Assembly: GCF_006151805.1 (NCBI RefSeq)
Contig: NZ_VDDA01000018.1
Coordinates: 1-64,000 of the forward strand
From: Methylobacterium terricola
GTDB lineage: Bacteria; Pseudomonadota; Alphaproteobacteria; Rhizobiales; Beijerinckiaceae
DNA: 64,000 bases
Direction of reading: 5' to 3'
Shown here: positions 32,513-40,381 of the stretch, one piece after another
Numbering within the stretch: the first letter of the stretch is position 1
Layout: each line of letters opens with the position of its first letter
Position numbers and translations under genes: made by a program
The notes under the pieces: generated by a model
The model's database searches: none
Told to the model about the DNA's origin: nothing
The model's input: only the letters and a program-made list of their open reading frames with translations

Positions 32513-34230
32513 CCTGGTTCATCGAGAGGCCAGACCGCTTCATAGCCGAGAAGAAGGCTGTCGCCGCGCTCGCCGGCGAAGTCGATTGGCTGTCGGCCTA
32601 CGACTTCATGCTGGATGGGCGGGATCGGCTGCTGTTGCGGTTCACCGTCCTGGCAGGCGGCGCGTCGATCCCACTCGAACTTCGTTATCCCCGCTTCTAT
32701 CCCGATGCGCCGCCAGAGGTCGTGCCGCTCGACCCTGACCTGAGGCTTGCCGACCATCAATGGGCCGGCGGTTCCCTCTGCCTGGAGCACAGAGCCGACA
32801 ACTGGCGTCCGGAGGTCACCGGCGCCGTCATGATCCGGTCGGCGCATACCCTCCTCGACGCGGAGGCGACGACCCCGGGCGGCGCCCAGGCCTTGCCCGC
32901 GGTTCATGACCTGACCCTCGGCCAGCTCCTGCGCGGGGACACCTTCCGTCACCTCTATTCCGTCGAGCTGATCGAACTGCTGTCGGGGTTCGCTCCGTCT
33001 GTCCCGACGATGGCGACGATGCGTTACCAGAGCCAAGCCGAGACGATCGTCTCATGGATCGATACTGTGCAGAGTCCCGGTGGTACGTGGCGGCAATCCG
33101 GCTTTCCGGAGGGAAGCCGGGCGCTCCATGGCGTCGTGATGTGGATACCCGACGGCGCCTCGGCCTCGCGCCTGCTTGACAGGACGGCGTCGGACCTCCC
33201 GCTTCGTCTAGCGGCTCAAGCCCAGGGCTCGGAGGTCGGCCCGAACGATGCACGGTTCGTATTCGTCGCCAGCTCCGATCGACCGAGGATGGTCTGGCGG
33301 GTCCTGGGGGACGATCAGCAGCTCATTCCGGTGATACCGCTCCCGGTCGGCGACCGGGGCATGTGGCGAGCGGCCACGAACCCTGCATCCCTACCACGGA
33401 AGCGGGTCGCCATCGTCGGTTGCGGCTCCGCGGGATCGAAGATCGCCACAACACTTGCCAGGGCGGGGGTCGGCGGATTCCTGCTCATCGACGACGACGT
33501 ACTCATGCGCCAGAACCTCGTGCGGAACGACTTGGACTGGCACGGTGTCGGCGAGCACAAGGTGCATGCCCTCGGGACCCGGCTCAAGCTCATCGATCCC
33601 GACGTCGCGGTGACCGCGCGTCCCATTCGGCTGGTGGGCCAGGAAGCAAGTTCCAGTGTCGATACAGCGCTCGAAGCGCTCGCGGGCTGCGACCTGATCG
33701 TCGATGCCACAGCCAATGCCGATGCGTTCAACCTGCTTTCGGCAGTCGCGACGCGGTCGCGTCGACCGCTGGTCTGGCTTGAGGTCTTCGAGGGAGGGCT
33801 GGGTGGCATGGTCGCGCGCCACCGTCCGGGGGTCGACGCGTCGCCCCAGGATATGCGCAGCGCCTATCTGTCATGGTGCCGCGACCTCAACGCGCCATGG
33901 ACCGGCGTGGAGGAAGGGGATTACGCATCGCGTGACGCGGACGGTCACGTGTTCGTGGCGGATGACGCCGAGGTTGGCGTCATCGCTAACCATGCGGCGC
34001 GTTTCGCGCTCGATGCGTTGACGGACGGCCACACCTTTCCGCACCCCATGTACGTCATCGGCCTGAGGGCGAGATGGATCTTCAACGAGCCCTTCGTCGT
34101 GCGACCCATCGACGTTCCGGTCGGGGATGCGGGGGACGAGCATCCCTTGACGGAGGAGGTCCGCGACGCCGCGATCGAGTTTCTCGACGAGTTGCTGGCC
34201 AAACGCGGCGATGAAGATCCTCCTCCCTAG
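32509..34230 (+). CDS. E2-E1 fusion (ubiquitin-conjugating-like plus ThiF-type activating domain), Cap2-like
   Basis: 573 aa from TTG 32509, a 4-base overlap with the MBL gene; no ATG or GTG lies nearby in frame. Residues about 1-150 look like a UBC/RWD-type E2 fold (LELRYPRFYPDAPPEV, then GGSLCLEHRADNW with candidate catalytic Cys91). Residues about 295-520 are a ThiF/E1 adenylation domain with the ATP loop VGCGSAGSKIATTL (Gly304-) and LLIDDDVLMRQNLVRNDL. A Cys in YLSWCRDL (about residue 455) is a candidate E1 thioester residue. Length and order match Cap2 of type II CBASS (~600 aa). It would activate and transfer a C-terminus, most simply that of the MBL-fold protein (inference). Confidence 0.88.
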   Translation: MTWFIERPDRFIAEKKAVAALAGEVDWLSAYDFMLDGRDRLLLRFTVLAGGASIPLELRYPRFYPDAPPEVVPLDPDLRLADHQWAGGSLCLEHRADNWRPEVTGAVMIRSAHTLLDAEATTPGGAQALPAVHDLTLGQLLRGDTFRHLYSVELIELLSGFAPSVPTMATMRYQSQAETIVSWIDTVQSPGGTWRQSGFPEGSRALHGVVMWIPDGASASRLLDRTASDLPLRLAAQAQGSEVGPNDARFVFVASSDRPRMVWRVLGDDQQLIPVIPLPVGDRGMWRAATNPASLPRKRVAIVGCGSAGSKIATTLARAGVGGFLLIDDDVLMRQNLVRNDLDWHGVGEHKVHALGTRLKLIDPDVAVTARPIRLVGQEASSSVDTALEALAGCDLIVDATANADAFNLLSAVATRSRRPLVWLEVFEGGLGGMVARHRPGVDASPQDMRSAYLSWCRDLNAPWTGVEEGDYASRDADGHVFVADDAEVGVIANHAARFALDALTDGHTFPHPMYVIGLRARWIFNEPFVVRPIDVPVGDAGDEHPLTEEVRDAAIEFLDELLAKRGDEDPPP

Positions 34231-34675
34231 ATCGATCCTCGCCCAGTGGACGGACGAGTTGCGGCGTGCGGGACGTCGGGAGATCGGCGGGGTCCTGATG
34301 GGCGAGGCCGTGGCACGGGACACGTTCCGCGTCGCCGAGGCGAGCGTGCAACGCGGCGGCGGGACGGCGACCAGCTTCGTCCGGGATCCAGAGCATCACG
34401 GTGCAGTCATCCGAGCGTTCTTCCTGAAGACGGGCGGCGACTACACGCGGTTCAACTACCTAGGCGAATGGCACTCCCATCCCTCATTTCCGACCAGGCC
34501 CAGCGGTGACGACCTCGCGGCGATGCACGAGCTTTTGGCGGAGGGACGGATCGGCGCGACATTCGCATGCTTGCTGATCGTGCGGCTCCGTCTCTTCCGC
34601 CGCCTCGACGTAGGAGCCTACGTCTTCACGCCGAATGGTGAGATGGGACCCGTGACGATCGTGCCCGAGCGATAG
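34211..34675 (+). CDS. JAB/JAMM metalloprotease, Cap3-like
   Basis: 154 aa; ATG 34211 overlaps the end of the E2-E1 gene by 20 bases. The JAMM zinc site is complete: Glu24 in RREIGGVLMGE, then His88, His90, Ser98 and Asp101 in EWHSHPSFPTRPSGDD. Short length matches stand-alone prokaryotic JAB proteases such as Cap3, which cut the bond made by the E2-E1 partner. It is the last gene of the three-gene operon and ends 16 bp from the convergent DUF2235 gene. Deconjugation is inferred from the family and gene order. Confidence 0.92.
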   Translation: MKILLPRSILAQWTDELRRAGRREIGGVLMGEAVARDTFRVAEASVQRGGGTATSFVRDPEHHGAVIRAFFLKTGGDYTRFNYLGEWHSHPSFPTRPSGDDLAAMHELLAEGRIGATFACLLIVRLRLFRRLDVGAYVFTPNGEMGPVTIVPER

Positions 34676-34691
34676 CCTCCGGCGTCGTCGG

Positions 34692-35825
34692 CTACACCGG
34701 GGCGGCATCCTCGGCCTTGAGGGCGCCGATGACGCCAGCCGGATCGACGTTGTGGCGTTTGATCCAATCCGCGAGGTTCGGCGGCCGGTACTGCGGATTG
34801 TCCCGCCACCGCGCGAAGACGCTGCCGTCGATGGTCTCGTTGATCCGCCAGGTCGTGCTCGCCGATCCGACGGCGGGCGGCGATCCGACCGGCCGAAGGA
34901 AGCGCGGCGTAAACAGGCGCAGGAGCCTCGGGCCGAAGGTAGCGTAGGAATCCGCGATATCGGCTTTCGGGTCGGGCGCGTCCATGGAGAAGCCTGGACG
35001 GAAGGCGAGCCCGTGACGGGCCGCTTTGTCCATGATCCACTTCAGCGGCGCCTGGGCGAGGATATCGCTGGGATAGCCACCGCCGACGTTGGCGTGGGCC
35101 CCGACGAACCAGCGCTGCTCGACCGCGTCGAGGCCGCGGCGCGGGCAGGTCGCGACCTTGTCGTTGTCGGCGGTCTGGGTCCAGAAGGTCGGCTCGAAGG
35201 CCTTGCGCTGCTCGTCGAGGGCGAGCGCGTGGAAGGCGTGGATGTTCGAGCGGTAGAGGTGGGTGTCGAGGAAGCGGTACTTCTCGACCTTGGTGCGCAG
35301 GCTCGACAGCGGGTTGCCGACCGAGCCGACCGTGTCCCAGATCCCCATGAACTTCACGTCGGCGGGCGCGCAGTGGGCGACGAGCCAGCGTTCCTCGATG
35401 CCCGCGAGCCCCATCGGGTCGGCGGCGAGCAGCTTGCGGATCGTCGGCTCGGTGCGTCGCCGGTAGCGGGCGTATAGCTGCTCGATCGAGAGCGGCGCGC
35501 CGGGCCGGAGCACGCCGCACTTCGAGATCAGCCCCGACAGGCTGCGCGCGGCGTAGGCGCCGCGGCTGAAGCCGAAGATGAAGATCTCGTCGCCATCCTC
35601 GTAGGCCTGGACGAGCCAGGTATAGGCGTCGACGATCTCGTTATCGAGGCCGTAGCCGCCGACCCCGCCGCGCACCTTCTCGCCGATCCGGGTGCCGACG
35701 CCCTGGCTGTAATAGACCATCTGCCCGGTGGCCGCCGGGTCGCAGAGCGAATTCAGGCGCCAAACGTTCGTGTTGTTGTTGAGCGTGTTCCAGGTGCCGT
35801 CGAGGAAGATGGCCAGACGCTTCAT
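34692..35825 (-). CDS. DUF2235 alpha/beta hydrolase (Tle1-like phospholipase family)
   Basis: 377 aa from ATG 35825. Begins KRLAIFLDGTWNTLNNNTNV, the DUF2235 signature, and has a nucleophile elbow GFSRGAYAAR (GxSxG) near residue 95, followed by KFMGIWDTVGSVG and FVGAHANVGGGYP (Asp and His of the triad region). No signal peptide was seen. Family members include type VI secretion lipase effectors (Tle1) and uncharacterised intracellular hydrolases. No T6SS genes occur here. It converges on the JAB gene with a 16 bp gap, making a second predicted lipase beside the conjugation operon. Confidence 0.85.
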   Translation of the reverse strand: MKRLAIFLDGTWNTLNNNTNVWRLNSLCDPAATGQMVYYSQGVGTRIGEKVRGGVGGYGLDNEIVDAYTWLVQAYEDGDEIFIFGFSRGAYAARSLSGLISKCGVLRPGAPLSIEQLYARYRRRTEPTIRKLLAADPMGLAGIEERWLVAHCAPADVKFMGIWDTVGSVGNPLSSLRTKVEKYRFLDTHLYRSNIHAFHALALDEQRKAFEPTFWTQTADNDKVATCPRRGLDAVEQRWFVGAHANVGGGYPSDILAQAPLKWIMDKAARHGLAFRPGFSMDAPDPKADIADSYATFGPRLLRLFTPRFLRPVGSPPAVGSASTTWRINETIDGSVFARWRDNPQYRPPNLADWIKRHNVDPAGVIGALKAEDAAPV

Positions 35826-36059
35826 GCCGGAGCCCCGTCGTCGCGGGACGTCATTCTGAAGCGGTCGCGCGCCTCGGCCCCTGCTCACCTCAACGTGCGC
35901 GGCCCGGCGGCGTTCCTGATGCGTTCCTGGGCGGGAGGGTACTGTCCGCATATCCGTCGGCCCCGCCGCGCCGCGGCGGCGACTGAAACACAGATTCACA
36001 GAAAGGCAGACCGCAGCCGAGGGGCCCGCGCTGGCGGCCGCGGGTTGCAGGGCATCTTA

Positions 36060-36087
36060 ACAGCTTGCTGTCATCACAGCTTTCTGT
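36060..36087. promoter_or_regulatory. Tandem near-identical 12-bp palindromes, candidate operator
   Basis: ACAGCTTGCTGT (36060-36071) and ACAGCTTTCTGT (36076-36087) differ at one base, are each imperfect palindromes (ACAG/CTGT arms) and start 16 bp apart. They lie 22 bp upstream of a GTG-started gene encoding an RHH-like protein. Paired RHH dimers commonly bind such tandem sites. Confidence 0.5.
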
Positions 36088-36109
36088 GAGCCTTGGGGAT
36101 GGACCGCCC

Positions 36110-36643
36110 GTGCCGCCGACCGCGTCCGATGCCGCCAAACAGAAGGCGATGATCCAGGTCCCGGTGCAGGTGCGCCGTGAGATGAGGCTTCTCGCCGCCT
36201 CCGAGGGCAGGCCCGTCAGCGACCTCTACGTCGAGGCAGCGCGCGCCTACCTCACGGGACGGGGACGGGTCGAGACCGAGCCGACCCCGGTACCCGCGGC
36301 GCCCGCTCGGGGGGCTCCGGTCAGTGATCCCCTCGTCTCGGCCGCGCTCGCGCGCCAGGAGAAGACGCTCAGCGAAATCGTTAGGAAGCTGGATCTGGCG
36401 CTACGGCCCGAGGGGCAGCTCGCCGGCGCCGTCACGGCCCGGGCCATCGCCGTCACCTTAGCCGCCCTGACCAGGGCCGGACCTGACGGCACGACGCCGG
36501 GCACGCTGAACAAGGCCTGCGCCGAGCATGATCTCGACGAGCGAGCCTGGCTCGATGCCCGGTCGTTCCTGCGTTCTGCGGGCCTGATCCGGTTCAAGGC
36601 GAACCGGTGGTTCCTCCGTTCCCTAGATGCCGGCTCGCCCTGA
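36110..36643 (+). CDS. RHH-like/winged-helix DNA-binding protein
   Basis: 177 aa from GTG 36110; the frame extends upstream to TTG 36065, but that part would cover the tandem palindromes. Residues about 15-50 (IQVPVQVRREMRLLAASEG, then SDLYVEAARAYL) resemble a ribbon-helix-helix domain of the plasmid-partition or antitoxin kind. A Pro/Ala linker follows, then a C-terminal region (about 110-175; GTTPGTLNKACAEHDLDERAWLDARSFL...RFKANRWFL) that looks like a winged helix. Probably an island or plasmid regulator controlling its own promoter. It is the last plus-strand gene before the island boundary. Confidence 0.65.
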   Translation: MPPTASDAAKQKAMIQVPVQVRREMRLLAASEGRPVSDLYVEAARAYLTGRGRVETEPTPVPAAPARGAPVSDPLVSAALARQEKTLSEIVRKLDLALRPEGQLAGAVTARAIAVTLAALTRAGPDGTTPGTLNKACAEHDLDERAWLDARSFLRSAGLIRFKANRWFLRSLDAGSP

Positions 36644-36759
36644 GCGGGGCCGGTCGAGGGGAGCGGGACGGCGCCATCGGCATGGGGCCGCCATGACGCC
36701 GGCAGGTTCTTACAGCGAAGTGGGCCGGCAACGGGATCCGCCTGCGTAATGTAGCATAA

Positions 36760-37404
36760 CATCAGGAGGTTGTGGGCACCGGCCGCCGCGATCTCGAGCG
36801 CGCGCTTGGCACCCTCCTGGCCCTTGATCTCGCGCAGGTCCGCCAGCGCGCCGGCGGAGCCGGCCACCGCCGGCACCGGTCGCGCCATCACCTGCGTGCC
36901 CTTGAAGTGGTTGGCGAGCTGGATCAGCGAGCGCGGCGCCAGCACGTCCATGTCGCCGGCCGCCCACGCGGCTTCCGGGCCGCTCGCCGCCGGGCAGATC
37001 AGGCCGAGGCTGCGGGCATTCGCGGCCATCGCGGCCGGCAGCACGCCCGCCACCGCGGTGAGGCTGCCGTCGAGCGCCAGTTCGCCGAGGACGCAGTAGC
37101 CCGAGAGCGCATCCGCCGGCAGGGCGCCGATGGCGCACATCATGCCGAGGGCGATCGGCAGGTCGTAGTGGGAGCCTTCCTTGGGCAGATCCGCGGGGGC
37201 GAGATTGACGGTGATACGCTTGGCCGGCAGCGCCAGGCCGGAGGCGATCAGGGCCGAGCGCACCCGCTCGCGCGACTCGGCCACCGCCTTGTCGGGCAGG
37301 CCGACCAGGGTGAAGGCGACGGCGCCGGGCGTGATCTGCACCTGCACGTCGACGGCGCGCGCCTCGATTCCCTCGAAGGCGACGGTAGCGACGCGCGTGA
37401 CCAT
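36760..37404 (-). pseudogene. comM: comM/yifB (Mg-chelatase-like), truncated by the island
   Basis: From ATG 37404 the first ~215 codons match the N-terminal Lon-like domain of YifB/ComM (MVTRVATVAFEGIEARAV, LVGLPDKAVAESRERVRSAL, ITVNLAPADLPKEGSHYDLP, LIQLANHFKGTQV, EIKGQEGAKRALEIAAAG). At AGAHNLLM, where the Walker A loop GPPGSGKS should follow, homology ends abruptly and the frame runs into foreign sequence until 36247. The ATPase and C-terminal domains, about 300 residues, are missing. ComM helps integrate transformed DNA. The break places the right end of the accessory island at about 36,755-36,765. Confidence 0.88.
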
Positions 37405-37515
37405 GGGGCGAGGGCCTTCGGGCTGGATGCCTGACGCTAGGTTAGTTCGCGGACGGCACCGGCACAACCCGTGGACGGGATACTGTTTTGCGGAGGACCA
37501 GCCCTCCGGACACGA

Positions 37516-37539
37516 AAAAGCCCGGCATGGAGCCGGGCC
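37516..37539 (-). terminator. Intrinsic terminator of rpsT
   Basis: On the minus strand GCCCGGC (37539-37533) and GCCGGGC (37527-37521) form a 7-bp stem with a 5-base loop, followed by TTTTT (37520-37516). It lies about 65 bp after the rpsT stop codon. Confidence 0.85.
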
Positions 37540-37602
37540 ATTTCCTCTCGTCACCGGGGTCGGGGGCGCCCTCGGGCGCCGTCCGGAGCCGGTCCGCAGG
37601 CG

Positions 37603-37878
37603 TTACGCCTGGGCGGCCTGAAGGCCCTTCACGCGGGCGGCGAGGCGCGAGACCTTCCGCGAGGCGGTGTTCTTGTGCACGATCCCCTTCTGGGACGCGC
37701 GCATGATCTCCGGCTCGGCGCTGCGCAGGGCGGTCAGCGCGGTGCCGTGATCGCCGGACTCGATCGCCTCCTCGACCTTGCGGATGAAGGTGCGCATGCG
37801 GCTGCGGCGCGAGCGGTTGACTGCCGTACGCTTGGCAATCTTGCGGGTCATCTTCTTGGCCGACACGGTGTTGGCCAT
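37603..37878 (-). CDS. rpsT: 30S ribosomal protein S20
   Basis: 91 aa, typical S20 length. The N-terminus ANTVSAKKMTRKIAKRTAVNRSRRSRMRTF and the C-terminal motif KGIVHKNTASRKVSRLAARVK, both lysine/arginine-rich helices, are diagnostic. It binds 16S rRNA early in 30S assembly. A clear sigma-70-type promoter lies about 120 bp upstream and an intrinsic terminator about 65 bp downstream, so it is a monocistronic transcript. The gene belongs to the chromosomal backbone next to comM. Confidence 0.98.
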   Translation of the reverse strand: MANTVSAKKMTRKIAKRTAVNRSRRSRMRTFIRKVEEAIESGDHGTALTALRSAEPEIMRASQKGIVHKNTASRKVSRLAARVKGLQAAQA

Positions 37879-37999
37879 CGGCGTTCCTCATTCTCAAAGC
37901 GAGGCCCGAGCGATCCCGGCGGGATCGTGGCGTCGCGTGTCAGGGCATGGAAGCACGGGCAACCCGCCGGGCGAAAGCCCGCAGGTCCGCGAGCCGCGG

Positions 38000-38028
38000 T
38001 CTATAGACGCGACTGGGCGGATCGTCAA
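38000..38028 (-). promoter_or_regulatory. Sigma-70-type promoter of rpsT
   Basis: On the minus strand TTGACG (38028-38023) and TATAGA (38005-38000) are separated by exactly 17 bases. The predicted transcript would begin near 37993, leaving a leader of about 115 bases before the rpsT start. Confidence 0.75.
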
Positions 38029-38106
38029 CGCCGGAACGCCGCCGGCCGTCGGAACACCCTGCCCGGTCAATGGTTGAGGTTCTCACATAGCCACGGGAGA
38101 TCCTCC

Positions 38107-38322
38107 ATGATCCGTTCCGCTTCCCTCCTCGCCGCCGGCCTGCTCGCGATGTCGGCGGTCGCGATCCCGCATCAGGCGGAGGCGAAGGGCTGCATCAAGG
38201 GCGCCATCGTCGGCGGGCTCGCCGGCAAGGCCGTCGGCCACGGCAAGGCCGGCGCCGCGGCCGGATGCGCGGTGGGCCACCACAACGCCAACAAGAAGGC
38301 GAGCCAGGCGCAGGGGCAGTAA
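38107..38322 (+). CDS. Small secreted glycine-zipper protein
   Basis: 71 aa with GGAG upstream of ATG 38107. Signal peptide (RSASLLAAGLLAMSAVAIPHQAEA, cleavage near residue 26), then a short mature part with alternating Gly/Ala (KGAIVGGLAGKAVGHGKAG) resembling a glycine-zipper 2TM segment, and a polar tail. Probably periplasmic or associated with the outer membrane. Function unknown; such small proteins are common in Methylobacterium-type genomes (recollection). A terminator follows at 38368-38396. Confidence 0.8.
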   Translation: MIRSASLLAAGLLAMSAVAIPHQAEAKGCIKGAIVGGLAGKAVGHGKAGAAAGCAVGHHNANKKASQAQGQ

Positions 38323-38367
38323 GGACGCGGGCCAGTAGGCCGATCCCGCCGCGCGGGCTTATAAGCA

Positions 38368-38396
38368 GGCCGGCTCCGATCGGGGGCCGGCCTTTT
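38368..38396 (+). terminator. Intrinsic terminator after the glycine-zipper gene
   Basis: GGCCGGC (38368-38374) pairs with GCCGGCC (38386-38392) and is followed by TTTT (38393-38396). It sits 15 bp before the queC start, so queC should have its own promoter or depend on read-through. Confidence 0.75.
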
Positions 38397-38410
38397 CTCG
38401 CGGAGCCCGC

Positions 38411-39118
38411 ATGACGTCCACCGACGGCGCCCTGGTGCTGTTCTCCGGCGGGCAGGATTCCACCACCTGTCTCGCCTGGGCCCTCGACCGCTTCTCCCAC
38501 GTCGAGACCCTCGGCTTCGATTACGGCCAGCGCCACCGGATCGAGCTCGATGGCCGCGGCACCCTGCGGGCCGAGATGACCCGGATCGTGCCGGCCTTCG
38601 CCGGGCGCCTCGGGGAAGATCACACGCTGAGCCTCGGAGCGCTCGGCGAGGTCTCCGAGACCGCGCTGACCCGGGAGACCGCCATCGCCATGGAGGCGGG
38701 CGGGCTGCCCAACACCTTCGTGCCGGGCCGCAACCTCGTCTTTCTCACCTTCGCGGCCGCCCTCGCCTATCGCCGGGGCCTGCGCCACATCGTCGGCGGG
38801 ATGTGCGAGACCGATTTTTCCGGATATCCCGATTGCCGCGACGACACCGTCAAGGCACTGCAGGTCGCGCTCAACCTCGGCATGGAGCGCCGCTTCGTGC
38901 TGCACACGCCGTTGATGTGGATCGACAAGGCCGAGACCTGGCGGCTCGCCCGCGCGATCGGCGGCGAGCCCCTTGTCGACCTCATCGTGCGCGAGAGCCA
39001 CACCTGCTACCTCGGCGAGCGCGGCGCGCTCCATGCCTGGGGTCATGGCTGCGGCACCTGCCCGGCCTGTGCCTTGCGCGCCGCCGGCTATGCGCGCTTC
39101 CGCGCCGAGGATGCGTGA
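38411..39118 (+). CDS. queC: 7-cyano-7-deazaguanine synthase (preQ0 synthase)
   Basis: 235 aa, the normal QueC size. PP-loop LVLFSGGQDSTTC at residues 7-19, FDYGQRH, the conserved VPGRNLVFLTFAAALAYRRG, GGMCETDFSGYPDCRD, and the zinc cluster HTCYLGE...HGCGTCPACALRAAGY. It converts 7-carboxy-7-deazaguanine to preQ0 with ATP and ammonia, in queuosine tRNA modification. This is the housekeeping copy, distinct from the longer qatC in the island. No queD or queE gene is adjacent. Confidence 0.97.
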   Translation: MTSTDGALVLFSGGQDSTTCLAWALDRFSHVETLGFDYGQRHRIELDGRGTLRAEMTRIVPAFAGRLGEDHTLSLGALGEVSETALTRETAIAMEAGGLPNTFVPGRNLVFLTFAAALAYRRGLRHIVGGMCETDFSGYPDCRDDTVKALQVALNLGMERRFVLHTPLMWIDKAETWRLARAIGGEPLVDLIVRESHTCYLGERGALHAWGHGCGTCPACALRAAGYARFRAEDA

Positions 39119-39182
39119 ACCGCGCTTGCGGGCCGGGCTGGCGTTGCGCAGAGTGCACCGCAAAAGCTGGGAGGAGAGAACC

Positions 39183-40349
39183 ATGACCGCCTGCATCGTC
39201 GGCTGGAGCCACACGCCCTTCGGCAAGCACGACGCCGAGACCGTCGAGAGCCTGATCGTCCGCGTCGCCAACGAGGCGCTGGCCCATGCGGGGATCGGCC
39301 CGCAGGACGTCGACGAGATCGTGCTCGGCCACTACAATGCGGGCTTCACGCCGCAGGACTTCACCGCCTCGCTGGTGCTCCAGGCCGATGACGGATTCCG
39401 CTTCAAGCCCGCGACCCGGGTCGAGAATGCCTGCGCCACCGGCTCCGCCGCGGTGCACCAGGGCATCAAGACCATCGAGGCCAAGCGCGCCCGAGTGGTT
39501 CTGGTGGTCGGCGTCGAGCAGATGACCCGCACCCCCGGCCCCGAGATCGGCCGCACCCTGCTCAAGGCCTCGTATCTGCCGGAGGACGGCGACAACCCGG
39601 CGGGCTTCGCCGGCGTGTTCGGCACCATCGCCGGCGCCTATTTCCAGCGCCACGGCGACCAGTCCGACGCCCTGGCGGTGATCGCCGCCAAGAACCATCG
39701 CAACGGCGTCCAGAACCCCTACGCGCAGATGCGCAAGGACCTCGGCTTCGACTTCTGCCGCACCGAATCGGACAAGAACCCGTTCGTCGCCGGCCCGCTC
39801 AAGCGCACGGATTGCTCGCTGGTCTCGGACGGCGCGGCGGCCGTCGTGCTCGCCGATACCGAGACGGCCTTGCGGATGCGCCGCGCCGTCGCCTTCCGGG
39901 CGACCGCCCACGCGCAGGATTTCCTGCCGATGTCGAAGCGCGACGTGCTGAAGTTCGAGGGCGCGGCCACCGCCTGGGCCAGGGCGCTCGCCCAGGCCGG
40001 GATCACCCTCGACGACCTGTCGCTGGTCGAGACCCACGACTGCTTCACGGTCGCGGAGCTGATCGAGTACGAGGCGATGGGCCTGACCAAGGAGGGCCGC
40101 GGCGCCGACGCGATCCGCGAGGGCTGGACCACCAAGGAGGGCAAGCTGCCGGTCAACCCGTCCGGCGGGCTGAAGGCCAAGGGCCACCCGATCGGCGCCA
40201 CCGGCGTCTCGATGCACGCCCTCTCGGCGATGCAGCTCTGCGGCGATGCCGGCGGCATGCAGATCCCGGACGCGACGCTGGCCGGCGTGTTCAACATGGG
40301 CGGCGTTGCGGTGGCGAACTACGTCAGCGTGCTCGAGCGCATCAAGTAG
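39183..40349 (+). CDS. Thiolase-family protein (acetyl-CoA acetyltransferase/SCP-x-like)
   Basis: 388 aa with GGAGGAGAG upstream. Thiolase fold with the active-site Cys84 in RVENACATGSAA, a His region (LVETHDCFTVAEL) and the C-terminal NPSGGLKAKGHPIGATG motif. The HDCF form and ENACATG signature fit the SCP2-thiolase-like group that often acts in lipid or CoA-ester degradation, and differ from classical PhaA/AtoB. The downstream MFS gene starts 33 bp after its stop, so the two are likely co-transcribed. Substrate not determinable. Confidence 0.92.
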   Translation: MTACIVGWSHTPFGKHDAETVESLIVRVANEALAHAGIGPQDVDEIVLGHYNAGFTPQDFTASLVLQADDGFRFKPATRVENACATGSAAVHQGIKTIEAKRARVVLVVGVEQMTRTPGPEIGRTLLKASYLPEDGDNPAGFAGVFGTIAGAYFQRHGDQSDALAVIAAKNHRNGVQNPYAQMRKDLGFDFCRTESDKNPFVAGPLKRTDCSLVSDGAAAVVLADTETALRMRRAVAFRATAHAQDFLPMSKRDVLKFEGAATAWARALAQAGITLDDLSLVETHDCFTVAELIEYEAMGLTKEGRGADAIREGWTTKEGKLPVNPSGGLKAKGHPIGATGVSMHALSAMQLCGDAGGMQIPDATLAGVFNMGGVAVANYVSVLERIK

Positions 40350-40381
40350 GGCGAGGGACGCAGGACCATGATCGCGTAGCC

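Noticed and set aside
30095..35825. A complete type II CBASS locus
   Set aside because: No CD-NTase (nucleotidyltransferase) gene is present. Only the Cap2/Cap3-like arm and a patatin are found, so it is reported as CBASS-like only.
34692..35825. Type VI secretion effector assignment for the DUF2235 protein
   Set aside because: No T6SS structural, PAAR, VgrG or immunity gene is adjacent; only the domain family is supported.
36247..36759. C-terminal continuation of the comM frame
   Set aside because: It overlaps a plus-strand DNA-binding protein gene antisense and lacks any Mg-chelatase motif; it is read-through into island DNA.
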